A stretch of DNA of 64,000 nucleotides from Apostichopus japonicus (lineage: Eukaryota; Echinodermata; Holothuroidea; Aspidochirotida; Stichopodidae). Under the pieces are notes generated by a model. It did no database searches, was not told the DNA's origin, and worked only from the letters and a program-made list of their open reading frames with translations. The translations under genes were made by a program, and so were the position numbers. This document shows positions 44,845 through 59,400 of the stretch, one piece after another. Location of the stretch: contig NC_092568.1 in NCBI RefSeq assembly GCF_037975245.1, positions 26,594,501-26,658,500 on the forward strand, read 5' to 3'. Every line of letters starts with the position of its first letter. Position 1 is the stretch's first letter.

Positions 44845-47800
44845 AACATTGCTCGGTCTACTGAAATGAGTGGAATTCAAGCGGATGCTTGTCTTTATGT
44901 GTAAGTTTGCAAATTTCATCCGTTTTTTGGGCTTCACCTCTGTCAAAAGACAACATTGAAAGATATGCAAGGAAATGTCAGATTGGACTTGTGCTAGCTT
45001 TGCTCTACGGCAACCTCCCACCCCCCCCCCCCACCCACCGCCCAGGCACACCCACAACCTAAACACCACATTAGGTCAGGTGGCAAGATAAAATGTGACT
45101 TGAATCGGATTACATAACAAGTGCACAATGTTTCTGCGCTTCGAGATCAGAAACGCATGCAAATACTGCACTTATTGGATTTCACAAAATTTACCATAGA
45201 AGTTCTGTCTTCCATACCGCATACAACTAACTCATTTGGACAAATTACACAATTTACATTATCATCTGATACAAGTAAAGAAGCGACAATTTGCTCTTTT
45301 CTGTTCCTGTGCACACACTCCATGAGATGATGCATCAATCTGCCATGCCTATATTACAGTGACTTCTCTTATGTAGTCGTTAATAGACCCCGGGAAGAAA
45401 CAACCATTAAGGAGCTAATATTGTTACAGCTTTTACATTGTTCGGCTTAAATGCACTTGATGAATGAAGGAACACTACTTTACATTGCAGTGTGATATTA
45501 AGGTGATAATTCCAGGAGATGCCTTCCACATACTGCAATGGCTTAACTACTTTCAGGTACGCTTTTAAGGCAGATCTCTCTTAAATTAGTTATGGATGGA
45601 TAACGGTGAGAAACTTTTAGAGCGACCTGAAATCCTAAGATGTGAAATTGTTAAATCTTTACAAACCAAGGGACAATTAGAATTGTATAAAATTACAGCT
45701 CAAAGTGGCATTTTGGTTAAACCTTTAGCTACGGCTGGGTAACATTTAAGTATTACTTTAGGCACAAACAAATAAATTTGACATGTTCTAGACTGTTAAT
45801 TTGTTAAAGTGCACTGCTATCAGTCTCCATTGGATCTCTACATATCACTTTTAAGTTTTGAAAATTTACCTTTAAAACAAGTGAATATCATCAACTAAAG
45901 TGACTGGGCTATTAAGTCTAATACACTTGCAGACTATTAAGTCAGTTCCTCAGATGCATCACAAACCTCAATGGGGAAACATGAGAATTTTATGGCCTCA
46001 ATGATATGTTTATAATACGTTTTAAATTTGTCAAGAACAAATGCTGTTAAACACCATCCAAGGGTGCTCTCTTGTTTATAAATATGAAGTTGAAGAACAC
46101 GTTTCAGTTTATGTTGAGTTATTAGAATTTACTCTACAAGGGAATAATATTAAACATTAGGCCTGTACTGAGCAGTGAGTTCATCATGTCTGAAGCCTTA
46201 AAGGAGCAATCCAGAGTTTTAGCATATTTTGAAGCTGAATATCTTGAAAATCTCATTAGCTATAGGAACATTACAAGCACTCAAATGTTTCTTTTCACTT
46301 GAACTTTAACATATAAAATTCTGCCTAGTGTCATTGATGTTTTCCTTTAAAATATTAGGAGAACCTACATCCTATGATGATGAGTGACTATGACCTTTCA
46401 AAGACAGAGTACATGATTTGTATTTAAAAGTATTACTTATACTGTACATGACATTTGGTGACTGAGGAGCCAGGCATTTAATTACTTCCTTTACTGATAT
46501 AAGCTTAACAAAAAAGAACATTAACAATCTCTGTTGTCTCCTGCACGGCTAACATGGCTACTTTATGCTATTAAACATTCAGGTATGCAAATTAGCTGAT
46601 TTCTTTAAGGTTAATGTTTGGATATAACATTACAACTGTAAAACAAGCTTACATCCTCAAACAGATGATAACTGTTTCTGACCTTTCACAAATGGCACAT
46701 ACAGTACATAATTTTGATTTAAATGTATCGTTTATATGACAATTTGGTGAGTCTGGATGAAACCAGCCAAAATTACCTCTTTTAGTCACATTTAAAGCTA
46801 CGTCAAATAGAAATGTCTCTGTTCTCGTCTTACGTCGTCGCAAAGCAACTTTAATAGATTTACATATCTTCCAAATCTGCTACCAATATGTTATTGTGTT
46901 CCAAAAATATCTACACTGAGTTTAAAAATAGTCTTCAACTAACAGAGGTGACTGTAGACTGGTAAATTCTTGGAATTTCCGGGGCAAAGAGCAGAGTAGT
47001 TGAATTGCTTTCACAGTGTACCGTGAACGATAAACCAGCATGATAAACAGATCTGTCTTTTAATATCTTAAGTAGTCAGTCCTCAACCCTGTATGACTTT
47101 TTAACTTGTTTGCCGTTCTCGGTAGAGGGCATACGGTACAAGACACAAACGCTAATCGTTTCCTTCGCGACCCCATTCGCGTTCACTCTGGAGTCACTTT
47201 ACCTCTCAGAAGCATCTTCACAGTTAACAAGTATCATTCACAACAGGTGCAGACAATTTCCATGCTACAGTTACGATGGGAAAAGTTCACTGTTTTGAAT
47301 ATATATATGCAATTACAGTAGTCATTCAAGCTCATCGTTCCATAGGAATGGACTCCAAAGCCTGAATGAGCTAAAGTTATACATTTGCTGTTGTATAGCC
47401 CCTTGATGGTTTTTTACAATTGTAATTATCTTGGAAAATTTCTCTGCTGATTCCATGTGAACAACACCCACACAAAAGGAAGAATTTAATGTAATTGTGA
47501 CAACGTGAATATTCACGAAATGATCTCAACCTCCACGTATCTTATATGTATAATTGTTCCCTACAGGTGGCAATAAGGATAAACCTCACAGTGTAATTGT
47601 GGCCTGACTATACAATAGCAAATAGACTACATTTGGGATAAGTGTTAAAAATATTTCCTGGCTATCTAGTATTTCAACTCTATGCTCATGCATATGAAAG
47701 CCTACATATCCATAGTCTCGTATGACAGGACACAACCGTGCCGACGGCGATACGTACGCAACTGCATATTCTTGTATATTGCTACAGGCTACGGGCTTGC

Positions 47801-50800
47801 GTGACCGACCCGTAAACACTTTAAAAGGGCACTCAAAACAAGATCGATGGACATGCTCTGATTTAGAGAGATGCTTACATGTAAACAATGCCATATGAAA
47901 GGGACATGTCCGTATAAGAAGGACTGATAACACTAAATATAAACAGTGACATTTTAATCATCTTACACAGGATGTACTTGGACTAGTACAATGAAAACCC
48001 TACAGATGCTGTAGAGCTTTACACAGTTTTTTGTCATCTCCACTACGCTTCTCTTCAACCTCTGTAAAATCCTAGGTTTCAAAAGTCCAATGTTGTTTAT
48101 AATTGCAACATGTCAGGAAAGAATTTTAGCTTTCAAAATTTTGTGTAGCAATTTTGAAGGCTCTGAAGTTTGTTCTAAATAAAACACGACTGTTACGGTG
48201 TAAAAACAGACCCTGCTATATATCTGTGTACTTGTATAGTTATTAGACCATTTTACATAGCATTTTGTATAGCAGTTTGCATAGCAGTTTGCGATGCAAT
48301 ACTGAAAGAATTACTTACAGCATGCTCTTCACATTATCATTGCCAGGGTCTATGTAATACTTTCTTGAATACTGTTCTTTGGATATGTACAAATTAAACC
48401 GACAAAACTGAAGGTTACAAGTAATGTTGATGATTAATCCGTGATATTACTTCTCGACGAGAGAAGCCTCACAACAGCTCAGATGATATGGCTGTTGAAA
48501 TTTGACTATCAGAACCCAAGGAATCTCACGTTGCACACGAAGAGCATGCTGTAACCTTGCCTACACTGACTAAATTACGAAAGCTAGCAACGATCTTTTT
48601 ACAAAATATTTTCAAACCATAATCAAGGCTGCCAATTTCTTGTTACCGAACTTCTCTTGATATGAAAAACGAATTTTTACCAAGATCATACTTCACATTT
48701 CTAATTCCCTACAAAACCCACTCTGCCATACTTGAAATTAGCAATGCAAATTTTCACATGACATTGGGAAATATCTTTCTCCGTTTAAAAACCAATTTTG
48801 ACGAATAAATTCTACTCGTTTGCGAAGACATTCAACTGCAAAATTTCCACATCGCATTTTTCAATTCTCAAAATTCTCTGCCAAAGACATTGACGCATTT
48901 GAGTAAAGGAAAACCATTGAAAGGGAAACAAATTGAATGAAAATTTAATTATGCCAATACCAAACAGAGACGGGATTCAGACAGAAGGGTAAATGTTACT
49001 TGTAGATTCGCTCACTGGCAGACGTCATCGATAAAAAAGAACAAATGTGAGTGTGTGTGTGTGTGTGCGTGGCTTTTACAGAGATGGCAATGGGTTGTCT
49101 GGGTCTTCATTGCATTCAATCATGTACAGTATATCACAAAGAATTGTTATGACAATCCATCACCATGGTAACTGATCTCTCCATGGGAGGAAAAAAACAA
49201 GAGAGGAAATGGGAGCTTGTCTCAGCTTGTGATAAAATAGCTCAAAAGCTTTTCCTTCTTGATAATCATTGGCTTATTATTAAATAAAAGAGGATATATA
49301 GATGTAACTAAAGAAAAGTGGATGATACACTAACTGAGTGGATCATCTGGCAAACATTCACTATCTTGCACACGTGCAGAAGAGCACACACACGCACACA
49401 AATTTTTGCTAATCAATGTGTAACTCAGTGCAAGGTATTTATCTGAAGCTATCAACCAAAAAAAGAAGAAGAAGAAGAAAAAAAAGAAAAAGGAGCAGAG
49501 ACACGTAAAATGGGCTACAATTTCTCTCGCACACATTTTCACATGATAGATGTGGAAGAAGCCTATCTTCTTGAAATCTGGCAGTAGCCATGGAAACCAA
49601 CTCCACATTTTAAGTCCTCAATCACTGATCGATCCAAATGCCTACACTTAGGAGAAGTAATCAAGCCAACATGAGATGTCCTGAGCTGGAATCATGTGTG
49701 TTCAGTAACACATTGTCAGTGCAGAAACATTAACTATTTGGGAAGTTCAAATATTTGCTGGGGAATTGGGGATCGTCCGACTGAGGAGAGTGACGTGCAT
49801 ACGGAAATTTTCAGACACGTTCAACAGGAAAATTAATAATTCTTCTGGTGTGAAAGACACAACAAGTGAGGGGGAATGAAGTGTAAAACAGGATTGTATA
49901 GGATAAATAAATAAGATGTGATCTAAAGGTCAAGAAATGCTACTATGTATAGTGAAGTGTTTGGGGGCCTAATGAAATCTCTGTTTTCCTTGTAATCTTA
50001 GAACTGTATCTTTTAAATTGCCAGTACTAGGGTAGAGAGCATTCTAACCGGGTAGACAACCTATCAAGTGACATATATTCCTTCCTGCTTTTAAAAATAG
50101 TTATTTAGACTGTCATCTCTCCCCTATGAGACTGGCAGAGATACCAAACATCTTAAAGGTAAATTTTGCCCCCCCCCCCCAAGGATTAATTGCATCAAGT
50201 TATTACTTCTTCTAATATTAAAGTTTAGTTATGCAATTACTTTGAAATTGGTTCATGATAAATATACTGCTAATAACCGATTATCTCAAACCTCCTTAAT
50301 AGGGGAATTAACTATTATTCAACTAGTAAATACAAGAAGGAAAGTGCTCATGAATAGTTTGTGCAAGTATTTCTTAAGTTTACATTTTGTCTTCACATCA
50401 TGAACAGCTTATAAAGAAATTAAGCATGGTACTATTGAAGTCATCTCACCTGAGCATGGTAGAGTCCAAGGCCCTTGGCTTTATGCAGTGGAATGAGAAC
50501 TTTGATAAGAAACTGTTTATGCTCTGCTTTGAGAGGAAGGGCAAAGCCATTGATTATGCTGTGAAAATAAAAACACAATAGGGATGATTTTTAATAGTAA
50601 TGCAATAATGCTGTTATCGAAAGTTAATAAATTTGTGAAGAAATAATAAATAAATAAAATATACAGCTGATCACTTCATCTGCAGAGAGACTACACAGTA
50701 CATGGGCACTTCTGAGTACTGCTTATGAGTGGTAAATGCATGTGAAGGGAATAATTTTGTGTTTAAAGGCATTGAAGACTCGCCCCACTCGACTATAGAT

Positions 50801-53370
50801 TCCAGGTTTAACTGTTTTGTCATTTTTAAGGGAAACCTTTAGTAAGTATTACATTCATACATGTTAAGATTGTCTATTTTTATAACCTTTTAGTTTTCAC
50901 ATTTCACCTCAAATGAAATCGCTGACATCCACCAAAGATGAAAGGCTACTGAAACGTTATCTATAAGGTTAACATATCAAGAATTAATTCAGGTTCACAT
51001 GAATGTAGAATAGATGAAACATGAATGCAGACCTAGATATTCTCTTCTCCCCCTCCCCCACCCCCACCCCAACATGAAACCAATTGACAATTAAAACAAA
51101 GAAACTGATGTCAAAGAAAATTCCTCAAATATTTGAAAGAAGATATTCTACCAAAGAGAGACTACAGTCAGTCAATCCATCGATTGATTGATCAATCCAT
51201 CCAACCATCATTAAATCTATAATCAATAACAGAACATCTTATGAATCTCACTGCACATGAATTCCCTCATTGAGAACTGAAATTTATATACAGATTACGT
51301 TGACTCATGGGCCATATGGTCGTTAAAACGAGCTATTGTTGGATTGTTTAAATCTGAGAATCTCAGAGTCTTTCATTAAATTTAATCTACGGGGAATAAC
51401 TCAACGACTTCAATTTCCAGTCAAACCAATATGACATCCTCTCAATGTGCTAAGTTCCTCCAATAGAAATGGCATGTTTAATGAGCACCAAATTATTTAT
51501 TATTATAGAAGATTAAGTACAGTAATTCAATTTAGGTTTATTTACTGACAACCTGATGTTAGGTATCAATCAGTTCGAATATGGTTTTACATTGTCACAT
51601 TTCGACATGTACATACTTATCAATTTGCAAAGTAAAAAAATGATGTTTTATTTTAAGGCTATTCTACAATATAAGATTAATTATCCCTACTACTTAATAA
51701 ACTTTAAAATAACCGATCCTTGGAATGGATCCTTGGAATGGAAGCGCTGCTTACCAGGACTGTTGTAGCATTGCTGATAGAGTTTTACAGCAAAAATTAG
51801 GTTGCATGTAATGAAGTTGCCCAAAGACCTAAATGTTACAATTTGTAAGTCCCCTCCATCCCTGCCTCCTCAACCTCCCTCCCACACCCCCCTCCAAAGG
51901 AATGTTGGCAGTCAAAGTAATGCAAAATCTGTCATTACAAAACTCTGTCATACAATGACAAACACGAAATAGTCATCCACTAAACTGGCCATCCTACAGA
52001 GTTGACAAGATTTGTGCAAGATTTGTTGTGGATGGAATGAATAAAGTGGATCTTTGTCCTAATCCCCTCCAAACTTTTTACCAACAAGGTAGCTATGAGC
52101 GGCTTGAAACGGATGAAAATTCACAGGTCAAAACTGTGTTGTAGAACTTCTGTATGGTAGATTCGGAAGAATGAGGGGGATGACCTCCCACGAAGGGTCA
52201 TTCGGGACACAGTGCAAGCATGTTACTGTACCATTTTGTAGGTCATATGGAAGATGTGAGTAGGAGACAGGTAAGGGAGTAATGAAGTAAATAGATGCTT
52301 CTGTCTGACTTCAGGTAATGTGATGACATTCTCACTAACCTCTGAGAGAGACTTGTCCTGCTATTCATTTATTTTGTCATAGTGACATTTGTTTTTCCTA
52401 TTTACAGGCTGAGTTTTATCATTGGTAAACAAATGCAACAAGTTTAAGACATATATTTATCTTATATATATTTATTTGTATAAAAATGTGTTTATTTTCA
52501 GGGACAAAAGCTACTGTATATGATTAGACACTATGCCTGCTGACATATGTGTAGGCTTTACAAAAGTCGATACCGGTCTGTGGAATGTCACATGACGATA
52601 ATTCAACCTTGAACTTTCCCACCAAAGAGAAAGAGAGAGAGAGGCAAAGACCACCCGTTGTTTACTTCAACATTCACTCCCCTGATTAGATTACTACAAA
52701 ACTATTCAAATTTACTCTGACAACGTTCAATGCCTTCCTCCAAGAACACAATGATCAATCAATCGATCGATGACAATGATGATGCAAAGGTTTTCTGATC
52801 AGGAGAGATTGCCGGCAGCGTTGCAGAACGTCGACACTGTTTGCTCGCCAGCACATATTCCAATGTAAAGGGTTCTATTCATTTCAGACTATTCATCTCT
52901 CTTTTCGTGACACATTTTTCACTTGAATGCTGATGGTATTGGAAAGAGCAATTTTGACCAAAGCGTACTGAAAATCAAGCTTTGACCCACCTGGGGAATT
53001 TTTCGCTGATTAGTCGGCAGAGATACTAGGTCATGTTTTTATTCAGTAATGGTTAAATTGTGCATAGAGCCAATTCAAGCAAAAGACTCCTCCTCTTGAA
53101 TCATTTGTTGATGCAGCATTGCCAGGCATCGTTTTCAAATCTGCATACATACACTATATGTGTATTATACATCATATTGTTGGATACTAATGCTTCCCCA
53201 GTAGAACTGATGGCTACTTTACATGAAACTGAGGAATTTCTCAAAGATGTTATCAAGGCTATTTATTTTATCTGTATTATGTATTATGTTTATGTATTAA
53301 CTGTACTACAGAATGTACAGTTTCATGGTCGTATTTTAACGGTACACAGATATATATCTATATATATATA

Positions 53371-53411
<41 letters not shown>

Positions 53412-56400
53412 TTGCCTGTATATATATATATGCCTGTATATATATAAACTGTGCTTTTCAGTTTTCATTTTGAAGGCAAATGCTATCATTAGAAGCTATA
53501 AATGCTTTGTTTTTATTCAGTGTGATGTTTTTACCTCCAAGTATCCCCAATAACAGAGGCCACTTCTCATCCTTAAAATGCTTAAGGTCAATCCACCCCA
53601 AAATGCTTCAAAGTAGAAGATTCATCTCCCACTGTTCACTTCATATAATATGCAAAGACAACAGACACAAATCTGACCAGGAGACTGTCAGTATAATGTT
53701 TAAAAGGGAGAGAAATTGTTTACTAGTATGAGACCTGAACCATTGAGTAGACTTAGAGGATGCACAGTCTTGTTCTCTAGCGACAGAGATATCTAGAATT
53801 ACAATGGTGGCAATTATTATAGATTATTTAAGTCAGAAGCCACTGTTGGTACTGTTAGACATCATGTATTACCTACATGGCAATCTTTATTGCCACTGTA
53901 GGTAATACATCATGCAACAGAGAATCACAACTATTATGATTACCCATACAATCTGGAAGTGACGAAGGGGAGGGGGAGGGGGAGGGGGAGGGGAGGGAGG
54001 AGGGGGAAAGGCCAAAAATGTTTAAATATAGATATATAAGCACATAGAAAACTGTTAAAATTTGGAAGTGAAAAATTAGAACATAACTTGAATAGAATTG
54101 ACATCCCATTTTAGCCTACAATATATTTTTTGGGTCAAGATCTGATTTAGGGCATTGCCATTTGATAATGCTCATTTATAGGGTGTATAAACTGAATAAA
54201 GCACTGCTCCAACTTTCAGGACCTTACATAGATACAAAAACATCTCAAGTCATCAGCTAATAGCAATTTTTTTGATACTAGAACAGGATTCAAATCCAAG
54301 TTTAGCTAACAATATATCTTGCCTTCTAAGATTTCACTTTGTATGTATTGCTATGATAATACATGCTCATTCCGCGAGTATAAACTGCATGAAAATACAT
54401 AGCACTGCTCCAAACGTCAGGACAATTACATAAATTTAACAAAAAACATCATCTCTAGTCATCAGATGATGACAATTTGTTTTGATACTAGAACAGGATT
54501 CAAATCCAAGTTTAGCTAACAGCCTTCTAAGATTTCACTTTGTACATTGCTATGATAATATATGCTCATTCAGCGAGTATAAAATTAAACCGTTATGTAA
54601 AAATACATAGCACTGCTCCTAATATCGAGAGCTGATAGATCCGATTGTCCTTGAAGTGATTCCAATTACTTCCCCTCCAAAGACGCCTCTATCATCAAAT
54701 GGTAAACTCAGTTGATATCAAATATATTTAACAGTAAAGAATCTCACTTATACAAGAACAGAATGAAAGCAAAGAGAAACACTAAAGCTGTCAACATACT
54801 ACAGTTTTTGTTAAATGGTTCAACATTGGAAAGATGACAAAGAGATGTAACTTGATATGGAACATTCATCAAAGTGACAATGGCCCACAGGACCTCCAAA
54901 GCAACATTTATGATGTCATAAAACAATAATATTCTTCAAACTTTTGGTTCTGTTTCTTCTTTCGGGAGAATTAATAATGAAAAGAGAGCGCACTGATGAA
55001 AAGCAACAAAACGAATGTTGATAAGCGTGCATACATTATACAGTTCTTCAGCATACAATTCTTGTTTATCTCAACTTTTCGAATCCACTGAATTAGAAAT
55101 GAGATCAAAAACGGATGCTGGCTGTTTTAAATACAGATGAAAATGTCAAGGAATTCATCACAAGAGCATACTCCAGCGGTTCCATCTTTTGGGCGGATCT
55201 AAGTCCAATATAACTTTTAATATTACCTGTATTTTCATGCGAATCATTTCATACTATAAGACAAATTAGGTCTGAGTTTCATCCAAGTGTTTAGTATATA
55301 AACAGGCCCCACAGTCTTTTTAGTGTGAACCTGCAGGAAGGTATCATAGACATGTAATGACTAATATACATGATACAAACGTGGAGGAAGAAAAAAATCA
55401 TTTGACAATGGGTGTTGGTGCATAAAAATGCTATTGTTAACCACTCAAGACTAATTTTGTATTTTGTAAATCAGTTTTGTTGTACATAAACAGCTGGTTT
55501 GTTCTTTACTTGACTCTTGAGACAGATACTATTGGGTTAAAGTCACCAAGGGTCACAGAAGGGGATATTTTTATGGATCTAATTATCATTCTAAACAGGC
55601 AGAGTTGTAAAGTGCTCTACAGTATGTGTCACCTTATTACAGCTAATTATTTAATTGATGTTACAATCTGGCATCTCGTATTAGTAACAACTTCAATAGA
55701 TAACTGATCTTTATAATCATTTGCACACGTTCAGAACTAAAAATCAATAATTTGGTTTCAAACTCACAGGCCGAGTTCAATAAATTCTGCGACATCACAT
55801 ACCAGTACAAAAAAAATGTCCAAGGTCGCAAGATCGGACAATCTAACAATTCTATCACCTCAAAAACACACGAACGGATAACGCTACAGAGTGGACCAAA
55901 GTATTTTTTAGTATTTTACAAAAAATGACCGAAGAATAGTTGTGTAGCGAAAATGCTTCTCCCTTTTTTCTTTTAACACTTTTTAACCATTTACTTGAAA
56001 TGACCTCATCCATGCTTCTCATACATTCTACAGAAGAAATTCCAGCATATGAACAACGCAAAGGTTAGCATATACCTATCCTACGTAGATATCTCTACTG
56101 CATTCTAATTCCTGACGGAACTGTATGTTTCTACCACCAATCACAAATGCACAACCTTTGAACAAATTTCTCAGCTAAATGGATTTGCTCTCCATCTCTA
56201 ATGAAAAGAGCACATATTTATCCCAGTAGAATGGCTCAAACCCCCGGACAGCTCTCCGTAAAGCAGTGCAGTGTCTTAACTGTGAGTGAGAGTGGAGTTC
56301 ATTAAACGTCCAATACAACCCAGTCACGTAGAATATGGAAGTGCCTGCCCATTATAGCAGAGCGATGCCTTCATGATTTGAACTATGAGGGAAGTACTTA

Positions 56401-59400
56401 TTAACTGCTTCTAAAGCGACAAGGCGCCGCCTTGACTATTAATTTGTCTTCTCTTTAAGTGCATAAATTGAATGTTTTGAATGGTTTCTCATGAATTTCT
56501 AGGATCCAGAATGGATCTGCAGTGTCCATCGTGCATAAACCAAAGTCGGAAAATTTTTCGAAATGTCAAGAATGATTCTATCTGCGATGAAACATTTCTT
56601 CATCGCATTCCGTCTGCTTCAGATGTGAGAATGTTTTTTATATTTCTCTGTTACTTTTAGTAGATTAGGACCTTCCACACAGTAAAATTACTGTTTATTC
56701 ATATGATATACACTGAAGCTTTTCTCACTGCAGCAAGTACACTATGCAATAGGGTGCAATAACATAGACAAGCATGATATAGAGTTTACTCTGAAGAATG
56801 AATGTCCCTATGTATGTATATACTACACACACACACATATTAACAGTTAAATGTTTAAACAGTTGGACAGCATGTACGATGGATCAGGATAAACAGCGTG
56901 CACTGGCTCCCATGCTGCTCTTTGTCAATTAATATTTAATTGGAGGCACCTCCTGTTTCACTCAAAGCGTAATCGGGTATTTCCCGAATTTTGCATCGAG
57001 TAGGGAAGAGTAGAGAAGATAGCCCGGACTAAACTAACAGAATTGATAAAAGCACTGACAGGTCGAGGGACAACAGAGACTTTTAATTACATAAAAATGT
57101 CAACCAGATGGAGAGGAAGCACTTATTTCTCAGTAAACATCAAAGGAAGCTTGTATTCCAAATAAGCAATTACAAACTGTGCAATACTGAGTGCACAGTG
57201 AAGCAACGATAACAGTTTTTCCCTTTTCAATCAGCTAACTAAACCGAAATTAATCTTATAAATGGATTTAATTTGACCGTTTCCCACGTGGACTACGTAC
57301 AATGTCAGACATGTGAACTCTGACTTATTGCATATTTTAGCAGCCTTTGAGGATGTAATCTTCTGACATTTCAACTAGCAACTTCAGTGTTATTTAATAT
57401 CTGAGAGAAAACTATCCATGTATATTCTACTGCTAAGACAAAACCCGACTACAAGCAGCATTCTGTATGATGGGTGACAAAGTTGCAACTTTCAGTTTTC
57501 TATTATAGAGTATTTAAGGTGAATTCTTGTACAAATACTAAGGTTGCTGTGAATGTAAAGCCATTAACAACGTAACAACAAACTGATGACTTTTTTTAAG
57601 AAAAGGATTATGTGATGGAAAAGCTGTACATCTTGAGAAGGGAAGATGTATAAAAGAATTTTAAAGATAAGGGCTTTTTTCTGAATTGGCATAACTAATA
57701 TCCAATAACACATCTAATCTCGTATTACATTCTCATACCACAAACCCATTTCCTATTTATAGATTTCTTTTTCTTCGTTTTGTTCCCGCCTATTTGCATT
57801 GACACTCTGCTTTTCGTGAAAACACAGCTTTACCTACTGCTTTATATTTTGATTATCATTCGGCGGGCTGCATGGCTATTAATCTTGTCAAAGATTCAGT
57901 CAAAACGGAAGTGCTGTATCCTGATCATCAGTCTTCCTCCTCCTCCTCCTACTCCTCATCATCATGGTCACATAAATAAAGTCACCACTCTTACAGAACT
58001 AAACAAGCTCAGGTTATCTCTCCAGACAGGATCACGATGATGATATGGGTAACTAAGACATTCCCTGGTGATAAGTCAATCAAGTCAACAAAGTACCCAT
58101 GGTGTACGTGTATGAACATTTGTAATATCCAAGGTTAAATTAGTCTTCAAGAATCACACTGAACAGGAGAGCACAATATCAACAGTTTAAATATTCAATA
58201 CCCTAGTTTAAAGTCTGCATACTTACAGCACTATAGTATTTTACAATGATATTTTAGTTCACTAGAGCTGTTAAGGATTAACATTTCTGTCTATTTCCTG
58301 AAAGATTTTTTTCTTTCTTCTTGAAATTTGTCTTCAAGAATCACACAGTCAACAGGACAGCACAAGATCAACAGTATAAAACAAGAAATATTCAATATCC
58401 TAAGGATGTATAAGTCTGCATAGTTACAGTACTACAGTAATTTACAATGATATTTTAGCTTCACTAGAGCTGTCAAGGATTAACAGTTCTATTTCATGAA
58501 AGATTATTTTCTTTCTTCTTGAAATTTGTCTTCAAGAATCACACAGTTAACAGGAGAGCAAAATATCAACAGTTTAAATCCAGAAATATTCAGTACCCTA
58601 AGGATGTATCAATTCTGTACAATTCCAGCACTACTGTTATTTACAATGATATTTTATGTTTTCTAGAGCTATCAAGGATTAACAGTTTAGTCTATTTTCT
58701 CAACTTTGCAACAAATAATGCATATCAGGTTAGACCAGAATTCAAGCAAAGTTGCACGTAGATTTATTCTCATGCTTGCATATTAGATGAACATGCTACG
58801 TTGTAAGGTTACAGGTCTATTTGGATTTGTCAAAAACAGATGTTTTAGACTGAAACGTAATCAAATATTATGTGAGAAGAACCAACAAGTTTGACTATGT
58901 GAGTATTCTGTGCTTTCTAGAGAAGACCTACAAAACTATTTTTACAATGCCGTGACATAGTGAGAAACTATCACAAATAAAATGTGAACATATGTCAGTT
59001 GGTAACAACGTAACCATTGTAAATGTTTCTGTACGTGAAAGAAGCAACACCATTTATCTGTGTGTTTTATTATCCTACAATAGCACTAATGCCACAACTC
59101 TTTGAAATGTGGTTATTACAATGATTGGGTGGTACAAAATTGACTGTTTTGTTTTGGGGGGGGGGGGGAGTGGAATTTCAGCACAGATGGATACACATAT
59201 CCAGAAAAGTCTACTACATACATTCACTGCCTTTGGCAATGTACAAATGAAAGAAAAATAAATAATATAGATTATGATATTCCAAGAAAACAGGGTTAAG
59301 AGAGGTGCCAGGTCACTGTACTCTATATTGGATATATGACACACTGAATTATGCTATGACAAATCTGCATTAGATATGTTTCTGTAATATGGCTGTGCTC

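Noticed and set aside
45020-45069. Possible exon in a glycine/proline frame near 45 kb
   Set aside because: Created by a C-run and the AT microsatellite; no splice phase fits the PP2A-subunit exons, which join directly without it.
46198-46230. MITE-like end ttaaaggagcaatccagag
   Set aside because: No inverted partner was found within several kb, so no element could be delimited.
53060-53473. 137-codon open frame
   Set aside because: Its second half is the translation of an (AT)n microsatellite (IYIYIY pattern).
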